A DNA stretch of 64,000 nucleotides from Loxodes magnus (lineage: Eukaryota > Ciliophora > Karyorelictea > Loxodida > Loxodidae), in assembly GCA_946699065.1 (NCBI GenBank), contig CAMPDV010001085.1, forward strand, positions 1 through 64,000, read 5' to 3'. Under the pieces are notes generated by a model. It was not told where the DNA came from and ran no database searches. It worked only from the letters and a program-made list of their open reading frames with translations. The position numbers and the translations under genes were made by a program. How positions within the stretch are numbered: the stretch's first letter is position 1; every line of letters starts with the position of its first letter. Positions 25,138 through 36,787 of the stretch are shown piece after piece.

Positions 25138-26545
25138 ATGTTCTAGATTATTAAATTTCAATCTTGTAATGGGGATTTCATGAATAGGATAAAATACCTA
25201 TTATTCTATCATGTAAGTACAATATCTGTGTAGAATGTGCATTCTATCAGCACTAGTAAACTAAAAGCATCAAATGTATATAGTAAATTTGCTAGTAATG
25301 GCATAAAATAAATCCTGTAAATCTATAAAAAGATGAACAAGTGCTTAAACATTTAGAGTAAAAGGGGCTACTGAATAAGATTGCTTTATTGAATAATTAT
25401 TACACGATAATCCAAACGACTCACACGTAATAAGCGAAGTAGCAAACTAATATAATCTAATAAGGTATTTAACATCTCAACTTGTTTGCATTCAAGGATA
25501 GCTTAACTTTATAAAAATAAATTCAATAAACTGCTAAAAAAATATATAACAGTTAAACTATCTAAAATTATAGTGAAATTTGATGAATAAACAAGGAAGC
25601 CATTAATATCTCTAGTAGTCTACTATAAATAATCATGAAATGGGATATTCATTCCAAAAATTAATTACTGAATCTTAAAGAGTCATATAGTAAAACTCTT
25701 AAATATAGACAAAAGGCTATGATAAATTAGCTAATTTCAAGAAATTTTTGAATCAAATCACTTAAGACAATAATAATTATAAGTAATATATATAATAGTT
25801 GTCATAATAAGCTTAAGTTCAATAATAAGATAAAGTCGGTCTAGAAGACTAAATTAAGAATTTAGTAAGTGAGAATTAATCCCTTGCGAGATAGATGATT
25901 GAGCAACAAAACAAATGCTGCCAATAATAATAAAACTAACTTTAAAATTAGTAATAATTCTCATCATAATCAGCCTTATCATAGTAAAACTAATGATAAT
26001 AATTCTATATCACTTAAGCCATATATCAAAAATAATCTTTCTAACCATCGCAGAATTAGAGCCAAATCATCTAGATAATTATAGTATCTCCTAAAAATAA
26101 AACTTTATCGCTTTAAGTCTAATAAGATTTGACTATCAAGTAAATAAAAGAATAAATCTATTAATAAACTAAATTAATTTCATACACATTGGATTTATTA
26201 AAGAACAACTCTATCTTAGATTCTAACTAAACAATAGCATACTATTAGTTAGTGAATGGAGATAAACTTGACATGAAATATAATAAGTTTAAATTTGTCG
26301 AAAATAAGACTAATACAGATTTTAATAATTATAACGTTAATAAAGAATAGGGTAATTTTGAAAATTATTAGTTTATAAAAGGATGTAAGTTTATCTTAAA
26401 TATTTTAGGGGGTAAGTTAACACTTATTGTGTAAATGAAGATGGTAAGTCGATATTAACGAAAAATGAAGATGGTAATTAAATATTTAATTTGGATTGAA
26501 GATCGTAAATTTAAATTTATTGTGAAAATGAATTAGGTAAGTTGA
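25138..26545 (+). pseudogene. RING-like / coiled-coil / ubiquitin-like protein, decayed
   Basis: From ATG 25138 (MFQIIKFQSCNGDFMN) the coding signal shifts frame twice by apparent 1-nt deletions, near 25185 and 25580. The N-terminus parallels the RING-type modules of the genes at 39.1 and 46.7 kb (IPIILSCKYNICVECA...KSIKC), but three zinc ligands are lost: the first Cys is Phe, an internal Cys is Tyr and the last His is Gln. A coiled coil follows (DKVGLEDQIKNLVSENQSLA). A ubiquitin-like fold comes at about 26065-26275 (IIIVSPKNKTLSLQV...TIKQIKEQIYQQ...LVNGDKLDM). The first in-frame TGA is 26543-26545, inside a minisatellite, so the natural end may be earlier. A ubiquitin-pathway role is inferred; sequencing errors at homopolymers are an alternative to decay. 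Confidence 0.65.
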
Positions 26546-26730
26546 TATTTATTGTGAAACTGAAGATTGTAAGTTGACATTAAATGTAAAAATTAATAAG
26601 GTAAATTGACATTTATCTTTAAATGAAGAGGGTAAGTTGACATTTAATGTGAAAATAAAGGAGGTAAATTGGTTTTAAAAACAAAATGAAGCATGTAAGT
26701 AGTATTTAGAGTGAAAATGAAAAATTTAAT
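26411..26730. repeat. About ten 32-bp tandem repeats
   Basis: Degenerate minisatellite. The unit begins GGTAAGTTGACATTTATTGT and ends near GAAAATGAAGAT, about 30-32 bp. The period is not a multiple of three, so it is unlikely to be coding. Each unit starts with a GGTAAGT-like string resembling a 5' splice site. Confidence 0.85.
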
Positions 26731-27779
26731 CCATCGTTTAATGCTTAAAAAGAACGTAAAGAATTTTTCCTATTAGTATGTAAGAGGTATCTTATAGTTA
26801 CTTACTAGATTGTAACTGAGACTTAAAATATAAATAGTTAGTTAGTTTATTTATAATTATTATAGAATGTATTAATGATTAAACTTTTAAAGGGGGTTAG
26901 ATTATTTAAAGTATTAAAGGATGTAAGAAGAATAAAAATGATTTTAGTGATTAATTGAGTGAGAGATGAGGATAAACTTTAATACTTTTATTAAAAATGG
27001 AGAATTAAAATTATTTTATAAATATTTAAAAACTTTGAATAAAAATAAAAGCTTTAAAAATGTATAAGATAATAACTAAGTCAAAAAATAATAAATTTAC
27101 AACAAAACTAAAATATATTATATAAGTGTAAAAGTATAATTAAAGAATAGGTAAATGATAGAATAGACAAGACAGTACAAAATTTAATTTTTGGTGTTCT
27201 TGAAGATAATTAAACCTCTTTTCCGCCAAACTCTAAATTACTCTAGATACTTAAAATAAAAGTTTAATAAGTTTCAATAAAATATCTTTCCTTCTTTCTT
27301 TCTCTGGTAATTTTTCTTAATTTCTTGATAATTATAATTTCTCTTCGAATTTGGCTCAGTCATTTCATTTAAAACCTCATATTACAACTAAAATAGCTAA
27401 AAACACTTTTTCTTTAATTTGTAAAAGAATGATTTGATTAATTTGTCTATTTAAGAAATTTGATTTTTTTTAAATGATGATTTATATGGTTTTAGTCATA
27501 TAGTATTAATTTATTCTTATCTTTGTTTTTAAACTATATTATTCTCAAATTCCTAAAAGATGTCTTTAAAATATTAGCAATCAAAAATATGGTTAAATTC
27601 CTTACTATTCTAAGTCAGCTAAATATAAAAATTATATATTTATGCCTTTATTTATAAGTTTATAATAAGGTAAATTATTCTTATAGCCTTTATCAAATAA
27701 AAACGCAATATCTGATGTTGGATTATTTTACTAATTTAGGTTAATTTTTAGTAGAAGCGTAAATACTTTAAAGTGACTA
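26731..27779. other. AT-rich spacer
   Basis: No gene recognised. Part may be the 3' end of the LINE copy that lies to its right on the minus strand. Confidence 0.4.
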
Positions 27780-29760
27780 TGTAAATAAAAATGGAAGCCA
27801 ATTCAAATCAATAAAACAAGATTCATTGAATGTCAATTTAGAAGATCCAAATGCTAATCTGGAAATAAATCTTTGCGATTTTTTAATTTTATTTGTAATT
27901 CCTTTTATTCCTGCTTTGGCAGCTAACAAAGCAATATCACCTCCATATTCAGTTTTAGGTAAAATAAAAGTTCGGCAAGAGTTTTGAAATTAATTGGGGA
28001 TACTGCTCCATATTTAGAAAGTATATTAGTAGCTTTGAAAATTGCTATTCTGTATTAGGAAGCTACTGTTGCACAATGCAATTTATAATTTTATTACACC
28101 ATAGATAATATCCTAAATAAACTATTTAATCTTTTTAAGAAATTGGTATTCCATTTAGGTTTAAGGTAATAGTAGTTTAGCTCTCCTATTGTTTTTTTAA
28201 GAATTCTATTACTTCTCATTAGCTACCTTAATTATAATTGAAAAGATGATGGGAGCTAAGAATGACCTTCGTGACAACATTTTCTGGTTTTATGGCTAGG
28301 AACAAGTTCCTTTCCTGTCGCTGAGAAAGTCCCTGGTCAGAGTCATTTTCTGAAGGGAATGCTGTCTTAGATTATCTGATCTTGGTAGGGGCTTGAAGCC
28401 TGGCTGCTCATAGCGATGGAGTTCCCTAGCAGCTGTGCCTGGAGCACAACAGGATATCCCCATTATTCCTTAAAAAAAGAGCGTCGGGTCGTGCAATCGG
28501 AAAGGAGTTTCCGGTCCAAAAACTTTTTTAGTTGAAATTAATTAATTAGCTACCTTAATTGCTAGTTTCACTCAAGCAAAAACTGTGGCTGTGGCTTTTA
28601 ATAATTTTTACACATTTTCTAGGAATCAGATAATTCTATCAAATCATCAGCAAATGCTCTAATTACAAAGGTTCTAGATAGTATTTTAAATCCTAATTTC
28701 TTCTGATTATCTTTCAAATATCTTATAACAATGTTGTAATATAAGATTGAAAGTAAAGGTCCATAACTGCTCCCTTGTAAAACCACATTGTTATACTAAA
28801 ATGTCCTGTAAGATATCCATCAATAATAAATTTTGCATTTATATTACTATAAAAGGATTCTAGAGCAAGATTAATCCTAGAGGAAGTCTGAGCCTTCAAA
28901 CAGGATCAAAGAGTAATTTTCTGCAAATACTACTAAACATTTTTTCTACATCAATCTTTGTAGTTATCAGTTATTTCTTGCGAGACCATTTTCGGTGTAG
29001 ATCAATAATCTGTTAAATGGTTCAAATTTACTGAGTAGTTGAACGTTTTCACATAGATTCAAATTAAGATTAATAAATAATATTTCGTTGATCAATGTAT
29101 TTATATAAACCCTAAGTTAAAGCTTTATCATATATTTTCAGGAGACAATTTAAAAAGCTATTGGACGTTAGATAGATCATTAACTTTTGCTTCCTTTCTT
29201 AAAAATTGGTAGAATATGAATATTTTTAATTGCATTTGGAATTAAGTGTAACCTGAGCATATTATTAATAAAACTAGTAATAATTTTATGTAATTCTTAT
29301 CCTCCATATTTAATAAGTTCAGCTTTCAACCCATCATTATCTGAAGTTTTATTATTTGCAAGCTAAAATATTATTTATTCAATTTCTTATTCAGTGAAAA
29401 GAGGCATTTCTTAAATATAACTTTATTTTTAATTTAAAATAAGCAATTTGTTTTTATATATTCCATCTCTATATTAGAAAAGTTTAATTCAGTTTCACTT
29501 AAATTCTAATGTTTATTAAAGACTTTTATTTCTCAATTTTCAATAAAAGATTACTATTAGTTGTAACTTTAGTTCATTTAATTACGTATTCTAGGGTTTA
29601 TTAATTTCTTAGCCTACTTAAACATTGTTTATGCATTTTGTTTAGATCTCAATGTTTCTTCTTAGCTTTTTACTTCTTTTCATTTTCAAAAATTATATAA
29701 ATACTTTTTATAAGATTAATTTTAGCTTTATATTGTTTAGATCTATTAAAAGGAATTCGA
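27780..29760 (-). pseudogene. Non-LTR retrotransposon reverse transcriptase (FADD), interrupted
   Basis: In transcription order: DVEKMF (catalytic motif A region, about 28930), then GSSYGPLLSILYYNIVIRYL (motif B region), then the active site FADD at 28654-28643. Near 27785-27960 comes a C-terminal segment YGGDIALLAAKAGIKGITNK and SQRFISRLAFGSSK ending IDLNWLPF, typical of LINE ORF2 downstream of RT. Several frameshifts are present, and an SINE-like element interrupts it at 28234-28544. A sister copy lies at 51.5-53.2 kb. RT family membership is firm; the clade is not determined. Confidence 0.85.
28234..28544 (-). mobile_element. SINE-like element A inside the RT, with 16-bp TSD
   Basis: It is bounded by perfect 16-bp direct repeats ATTAGCTACCTTAATT at 28218-28233 and 28545-28560, direct proof of insertion. 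It is about 310 bp, GC-richer than its flanks, with a hairpin CGGAAAggagTTTCCG near its right end. It is highly similar to 47982-48288 and 5515-5766. Confidence 0.92.
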
Positions 29761-31019
29761 TGTGCTTAATTTTAAGTAAAGGATAAATACAAAAAAAGAG
29801 AGTTAATATAGGAGAAATTAGTTAAAAATAGAGAATTTATTAATTGAAAGAAAAGAAGAAAAATAGAGTCTGAAGCTAGATAAGATTCTCACAATCTTAA
29901 GCACTTCGAAAATGAATACAAACCATATATCTAAGTTTAACCTTCTTTTAATGATAGTTCTTAACTGAAATATCTTAGCGTAAACTTCTCAAACCATAAA
30001 CTTTTCAGTTTTGATAGATGTATCTATTATATTTTGGCCCTTTTATTCAATAAACTTTTAGAATCAACTCTTCAAATTTTTTAATTATTTTTCATTCAAA
30101 ATCAGATTTAAAGTTATATTTTCTTCTCTTTCTTCTAGACATACACACAAAATCAAAAATCCAACTATAATGATAAAACAAATTACTCCTTATACTTTTT
30201 TGAGTCAGAAAAGTAATAAAAAATGACCTTATCTTTGCTTTTTTTAGCTTTAAACTTATTAATGGTCTTTTTATTAATCTAACCTTTAAAGTAAATTTGA
30301 AAGGAATTATACTGATTAATCTCTACATTCATTTAAAATTTATTTTAGAAGAAAAAAATGTTATTAGATATATTTAAAAATTAGATATATTTAAAAATTA
30401 GATAAATTAAGTCATCTTAATGTTGAAAAAAATAATCTCATAGCTAGTACTTTTCCCATTTCCTATTGTTTGCGGAATCTATTTCATAATAATATAGAAC
30501 ATCTTATTTATTTGAACTTAAGGAGAATATTAAATATTTATTTCTAAAATAATTAGTCCATTGCATTGAAGACTTATTACTGTTTCTAAAGTTATTATTT
30601 CAAATTTTTTTCTATTAAATAGCTCTTAATTTAAAATGATCCATTTTAGTAGTTCTTTTTGCTAGAGTAATCATTTTTTATAATATTCTATCTATTCGTT
30701 TAGCTAACCGAGTAAAAATACTATTTTTGATAAGTTATAAATTATTGTTTTTCCTTCTAATATTTGCTCTTTTAGCTATAAATTAATCTATTTTATTCTA
30801 ATTCTACTATCTATTGTTTTTTATCTATTATGTTTGATTTAACTAAGTATTCTATATTTTTCAATTAATTAATTTACTTTTTCTAATGCTAATTTGCTTT
30901 AAAATTTTTTTTAATCTATTTATTATGTCTACATTCATCATTATTTATTATTATTTTACTTTATTTTGTTAAAATTATTTTTCTATTTTTCTCTTTATAT
31001 TTTCTTTAGATTTTATTCT
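29761..31019. other. AT-rich region, probable LINE flank
   Basis: It lies 5' of the minus-strand RT copy and could hold its decayed upstream part. No endonuclease or Gag motif could be assigned. Confidence 0.35.
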
Positions 31020-31551
31020 CACTAAGTATAATCCTCTAATCAGACTCATTTATCAGTATATATGAACTTTGAGCTTTATTTTATAATTTTCGTTTGATAT
31101 TTAAGATTATCATTATCCTATTGATAATCCCTATTTTATGTGTGGAGAGTATGATACTTTCGAGCATATCTTTATATGTATATACTATTCTTATATAAGG
31201 GATTGCCTATCGGAACAGATTAGAATTATGACTCAAGGCGTCTCATTCGATCAAGAATATATAAATTCATTTTCAAGGTTTAAATTGGAGTATTTAGACT
31301 TATAAATCAAAAATTTCACAAGAAGCTAATGACAAGAAGACTTGAGATTCTAGAAATGGAGAAAGCAAAGAAGGAAGAAGATAAAGATGAATAGAAAGAT
31401 GGACTAAATAAAGAAAAGTAATGAGATCAAGACAATATTAAAAACAGTTAAAAACATTTACTAACGTCTATAATTGAAGGAAGCAATTCTTGCAATTAAA
31501 ACGTCTACCAACTCTTTAGGCTTAAATTTAATTTAATTTAATTTAATTTAA
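31020..31551 (+). pseudogene. LINE ORF2 C-terminal end with (TTTAA)n tail
   Basis: NPLIRLIYQYIW...PIDNPYFMCGEYDTF, then EHIFICIYYSYIRDC and LSEQIRIM (zinc-binding block 31141-31185) match the C..H...C region that ends many LINE ORF2 proteins; one expected Cys is missing. Lys-rich sequence follows, and the element ends in a perfect (TTTAA)n array at 31527-31551, a typical LINE 3' microsatellite tail. It is 5'-truncated. Confidence 0.65.
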
Positions 31552-31724
31552 CCAGATCATTCACACTTATTCAATTATAATTATAATGAAAGCCACTTTT
31601 TTCTTTATCTATAGCTACTTTATTAGTTCAGATTATAGAATAGGCTTTCTTAATATATAAATTATCGGGTTTTTAAGGAGACTTATTCCGTACTTCTACT
31701 AAAGATAAATTTTTTCTTGTTTTT

Positions 31725-32010
31725 CTTTATGAAAAAACTTATTTGTATCTAATAATTTCCTAAGAAAATACAGAGTTTGAGAGAAACTCCAGGTGAAAAA
31801 GAACAAAGAGCAGGAAGAATGCATAAAAAATTCTGCGTAACGGAAAGTTAAGTTTATAAATAGAAATCCACTTAAGATATGTAGAAGATCATAAGCGCTA
31901 CCTTCCTCATAAAAAAAGATCGTGGAATACATCCTTGCTAAACAAAATAGTAATATATACCTTGTTGAAAGTCCAGGAAAATAAGCAATTTAACTTTGAA
32001 GTATATTATT
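31725..32010 (+). other. Possible coding fragment of unknown family
   Basis: The plus strand gives NTEFERNSRWKRTKSRKNAQ, then IHLRYVEDHKRYLPHKKRSW with both TGA and TGG as Trp. The composition is less noise-like than its surroundings. I do not recognise the family and see no start or stop. Confidence 0.25.
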
Positions 32011-32035
32011 ATTTTTAAATATTCATTTTTTAAAT

Positions 32036-32300
32036 ATTTGTTGGGCTCTAGACTACCGAGTAGGTAATCCAGTGCAGTGTAGAGGGCATTAAAAATACTC
32101 CTGTAATAGATGCCACCGCAGATAAGTTAAGACATGTCCTTTATTTAATAATCATTGCTTATTTGAGGGTTATCTCTATCGTTACGAGAATCTTAATAGG
32201 TAGCACTGAATTCCATGTCTCAGAGTTATCCTGACTTTTCATGTTGTTAATCTGATCAGGAATTGTAAAACCATAAAGACATAACTGAAATCAGAAATAG
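32036..32300 (+). mobile_element. Diverged relative of SINE-like element B (5' part)
   Basis: GC-richer block sharing GTAGGTAATC, AGATGCCACC.C..GATAAG and GAGGGTT.TCTCT in the same order with 53690-53840. No 3' stem-loop is seen here. Confidence 0.5.
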
Positions 32301-33059
32301 TTTTTATTCAAAAGAACTTAACTCGATTAGGCATTTGCCTCAAATATTTAATTATCCTCTAAAATCCTTCCAACTCCTATCTTCAGACTGAATCATAAGA
32401 AGATAGAGAAAGAAGGTAATCAATTTTGATTTGAACAACTGAGAAAAAAAGAAAATATGAACAAAGAGATCAGGTGAAATTAGAATATTATTAGACTTTT
32501 ATAAAGAATAAAATTTAGTTTCTTTGATTAATTTTGTAACCTTAAAAAGGCGAACCACGTTAATTTAACTAATTTATTTATATTCCCTAATTAAATATTT
32601 AATTTTACTAGTAAAGTTAAGAAGTAATTTAAGAAAAAATAAATAAGTAAAGAAATTATAAAAGGAAAAATTGAAAAGAATAGTAGAGGTAAAGAGAAGC
32701 ATAGCAAATGTTTAATTATGTAGTCTTAAATCTAAATATATTTATTTCCATTTGTCTTTAATACAAGTGTTTCTTTCACAGTTAACAATTTCTTTGTAGA
32801 TTATAAATGATTTTTTTTCTTCAATAGTAAGAAGATTATTAATTTTTGTTGTATCTTTAAGTATTAATTCTCTTATTTTTAGTTTAAATAACTTTATAAT
32901 TGGTTAATTAATTTCAGTATTTTCTCAATTCTTTAGCAATAATATTTGGCTTATTTAATGAAACTTTTCTAGTCTTAGATATAAATACGAAAAATCTTCT
33001 TTTTATCAAGAAAAAAACTTACGATATTTATTTATTCTAAAGGATATTAATATAAAATG
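32301..33059. other. AT-rich spacer
   Basis: No feature recognised. Confidence 0.4.
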
Positions 33060-33775
33060 TCACCTTTATTTGACTTATCACTTATTAGTTTGTTAGTTTA
33101 TTTTTTACAAATAAATCTTCACTTCAATTTTGCAAGGATCTTCATTGTTATGTTTTTTGATATTTTTAAGATTATTTTTCTATCTTTTTTTGATAAATCT
33201 AATCCCAATCATTTTCTATTGAAATTATTTACTGCCTTTTAGATATAAGGAACTTCTTTACTTAGTTGGAGGGTTTTTTCAGATAGAATAAACGTTCACT
33301 TGTGCAGTATATTCTAAATATATGTTACCATTTATTTTATATTAATCTTTTTTAATTAAAATTGGTATCAATTTCTTACTTTATTTTGAAAGCTTGTAAT
33401 GCTAACATATTATTATTTTCCAATAGGAAATATAATTTTACAGGTTATTATTCTATTTCCATTGGATTATTTGTATTAGATTTTTCTGGTTTAATATTTT
33501 CAAATTTTAAATTTCTATTGCTATTTGTTCTGTCTGTAAAATTCTACCTTAAATTTGTTGCAAGTGTGGTTTTAGAGCTAATTCCTATTGTAGTGTTTAA
33601 TTTTCCGATTTTAGAATTTCTATAGATTATATAACTCATTAGTTAGTTGATAAAGATTTTTAATAACTTTTGTTATTTCTTAACTATCTATCTAAAGATG
33701 ATAGAGATCATTGACTACACCCTACTAAACTTTATAAGGTATTATTTGTGAAGTATGTTATTTCTTAGGTGCAAT
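33060..33775 (-). pseudogene. Gag-like CCHC ORF (Gag-A family), start lost and frameshifted
   Basis: At the family's start position (33775) ATG is ATT, followed by the recognisable GCACCTAAGAAATAAC. The conserved block IFRIYCTSERLFYLKK aligns with LFKVYWTPTERIYQKK of the intact copy. ISKRQQIISIENDWDQIY matches the 19-kb copy. The family stop maps to TGA 33062-33060. The span is not a multiple of three, and the knuckle is mostly lost. Confidence 0.6.
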
Positions 33776-34280
33776 TTTATTTTTATATAATATATCTCAG
33801 AAATGTTTTAAAACATTATACATGCAGTAAAGTTGATATAATCTATGAAAATGAAACACATCCTTTTATTATTCTTTATATATTCTATATAATTTATTTA
33901 AATTATCTCTTCTATTTATTTAAAATCCATTTTATGATGTTTCAATCTATTCTATTATCTTTTCTATTTTTAAATTGAAGAGTTAAAAGATTAATATTTT
34001 TTTTAGATTCTTTCCATCTCTTCTTTTATATTAAGATATCTTTTTAATGATTCATTTTTATTTAATTTTTTATTAGCTAATATTTGATACTTTTGTCTTT
34101 TTTCTTAATTTTAAATTACTTCTTCTCTTCTTACATTACTCTTATTCTCTTTTACTCATAAACTCCTTAAAAACCTATTTTCTCTTCACATTACACTTTA
34201 ATTTACGTTTACTTCGTTGTCTTTCAAATTTTTATTTTCCTTTTTTACATTAAATTTTATAATAATATATTAATGTGGTG

Positions 34281-35007
34281 TCACCTTTATTTGGCTAACC
34301 ATGAATTAGAGTTTATAGAGTTTTGTATAAATCAATAGGTCTCAAGGTTATATTCTTCTGGATTTTTTGGATCGTGAATTCTTATAATATTTAAATTTTC
34401 TCCTCTTGCTAATTCTTGTAAGTAAATCCATATTGTGTATCTCAATGCTTTTAGATTTTTGGAGTTTCTAAGAATGGTAAAAATATTTTTTCTTGTAAAT
34501 TCTTCTATTTGGAGAGCAATAAATCTTGAATAAATTTTAAATTTCTCTTTCAGTTACTTAAGATTGTTTCTTCTTAAATCGTTAACACTAATTAACCTTG
34601 TGTCCATACTTATAGCAATATCAACATTTAATTTTTCTTTTCTAATAGAATAAGTTTTAGTTCGGATCCTCTTCCCCTTATGATTCTGAATTTGATAGTT
34701 AATTGAGCTTGTTATGCTCCAATTAACTGATCCTCTGGTAAAAATTATATCTTAAATTTCATTCGATTTGACCAATCTACCTTTCTATCTATTTCTAAGG
34801 AAATAGTCTATTATTTAATTTCTTACTTAGAGTCCTATTAATTTACCAATTAGTTAATGGCTAACATGAGAGATTAAATTATTAATTTAAAGTCTTAAAC
34901 TTCTTTTGCTAGCTTCTAATTATCCAATTGTAACAATAGAAATAGTTAGAAAAGTCTGGTTAATTATTAGATTTTGTTGGAGAATTCTATTATTTCTTAG
35001 ATGCCAT
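34281..35007 (-). pseudogene. Gag-like CCHC ORF (Gag-A family), one frameshift
   Basis: It runs from ATG 35007 (MASKKQQNSPTKSNNQ) to TGA 34283-34281; 727 nt, so one extra base. The knuckle CWYCYKYGHKVNQC (about 34600) is perfect, with Trp=TGA and a Gln=TAG inside it. LFKIYCSPNRRIYKKK follows, then in the other frame IHDPKNPEEYNLETYW, aligning with the 14-kb copy. It is the second of two same-strand copies in tandem. The single indel could be an assembly error. Confidence 0.7.
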
Positions 35008-36787
35008 TTTATATTAAATTAAATTATATTATATTAATTTATTATTTTTTAATCAAATAAAAACAAAATAATCCAAGATTAGTCCATTTTTAAAATTCTT
35101 CTATAGTGTAAATCTCCAAAAAGCACTCTACATTTTTCCTTTTTTTTAATTATATTTATTTTTTTGGTTTCTTTTACTAAATTTAATTAGTTATCTCTTT
35201 TCATCATTATCTATCCTTATATTCAAATTATTTTTACTTTTATAAATAGTTTATATGATAATTATTTTTAACTTAGTTTTTCTTATCGATAAACCTAAAT
35301 AATAAAATTTATAAATATTTTAATATTTTTATTATATCGGAACTTACTTTATTTTATTTTCTATATTATTTTTTTATAATTCATGATTCTTTTATTTTTT
35401 TATTTAATATACTTACGTTTTACCCCTTTTCCTTAATTTTTAAAAATTTGTTAGTCCGTTCCAAAATTTTTATTTCAACCAAAAAACTTTTAGTCCATCA
35501 CAAAAAATCTCTTGTAGTGTAAAACACTGAGCAAAAAGGCTTTTTTATTTTTCACAGAATTTTAACCACTTCTATACACTAAATTGCACCTTTTATACTT
35601 ATACTCGGCTTTTCTTCCTTTAACTCCACTCACTCTTTCTCCATACTCATTTATTTTACACTCCTTCTTTCTTTTTCTTTCAATTTTTTTATTCTTTAAT
35701 TTTTTCCCTTAATAACATTCTTTTCTTCTTTACTTTTAATTTTTTCTCTTAAAAATTTTTTTTTACTTTCTCTTTTCTTTTCTTTTTTTCTATTTAAAAT
35801 TTTTTTCCTTTCTTTTACTTCCTTCCTTCCTTCCTTTCTTACTTTTTTTTTTCTTCTTTTCTTCTTACTTACTTACTTACCTTTTTATCTTTTTATTTTT
35901 TCCCCTTTTTCTTTCTTTCTTTTTCCTTTCTTTTGATTTTTTTATTAATTTGAATTTTTCTCTTGTTAACTTTTCTTTTTCTCTTTTTTCCTTCTTTCAT
36001 ACATTTTTTTAAACTTTTTTTTCCTTCTTCTTTCTTCTTCTTTCTTTTTTCTTTCACTTTTTTTCTTTATTTATTTATTTATTTATTTATTTCTTTTCTT
36101 TCTTATTATTTGTTTCTTTTTTTCTTTCTTTTCACCACTCTTTACACATTCATATTTCTAATATTTAACTTTATTCCCCTCACACACTCTTGATATCTTT
36201 TAATACAATACTTCCTACTAATACAAAATTCACACTCACTCTATACACTAATCTCAAACTTTAGTTTCTTATTAACCACACTTCTTACATAATATTAAAC
36301 CTCGCAAAACCTTTATTTATTCTAATACTCCAACTTCTACTCAATACATTCACTACTCCTCAAATTCATCAATTGCCCTTACCATCTCTCTTCACTACCT
36401 TAATATCCATTTCATTCACACAACTCATTAAGCTCACTCTCTTTTTAATACTCACTCTTTTTCAAAAAACAATATTATAATCATTCACTTATTCATCCAA
36501 ACAATACTCCCTTCAAACTATTTTACACTTTTACATAATTATCAATTACCCCATACTCAACAAAATATTAGATCTATAATATTGTATATATACTCATACA
36601 TATTCCATACATATAATATACATACTTCTTGTATAATATATAATCTAAGTATATTCTATTCATACTCTATTCATATATTCTAATTATATCCACAATTTAT
36701 ATTATATACTTTAAATACTTTAATATACTTTAAATAACTTAAATATAATTACTTATAACTGTCCTTATGAAGAGAGAATAAACTCAC
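35008..36787. repeat. Low-complexity polypyrimidine region
   Basis: 35560-36190 is almost only T and C with (CTTT)n, (TTAC)n near 35868 and (TTTA)n near 36067. A GTGTAAAACACTGAGCAAAAA motif lies at about 35518. The rest is AT-rich. It is the downstream flank of the Kelch gene; no gene recognised. Confidence 0.8.

Noticed and set aside
26411..26730. CRISPR array
   Set aside because: The units are contiguous tandem repeats with no unique spacers, in a eukaryotic context.
35963..36193. Phe/Leu-rich 76-residue ORF
   Set aside because: Translation of a polypyrimidine low-complexity tract.
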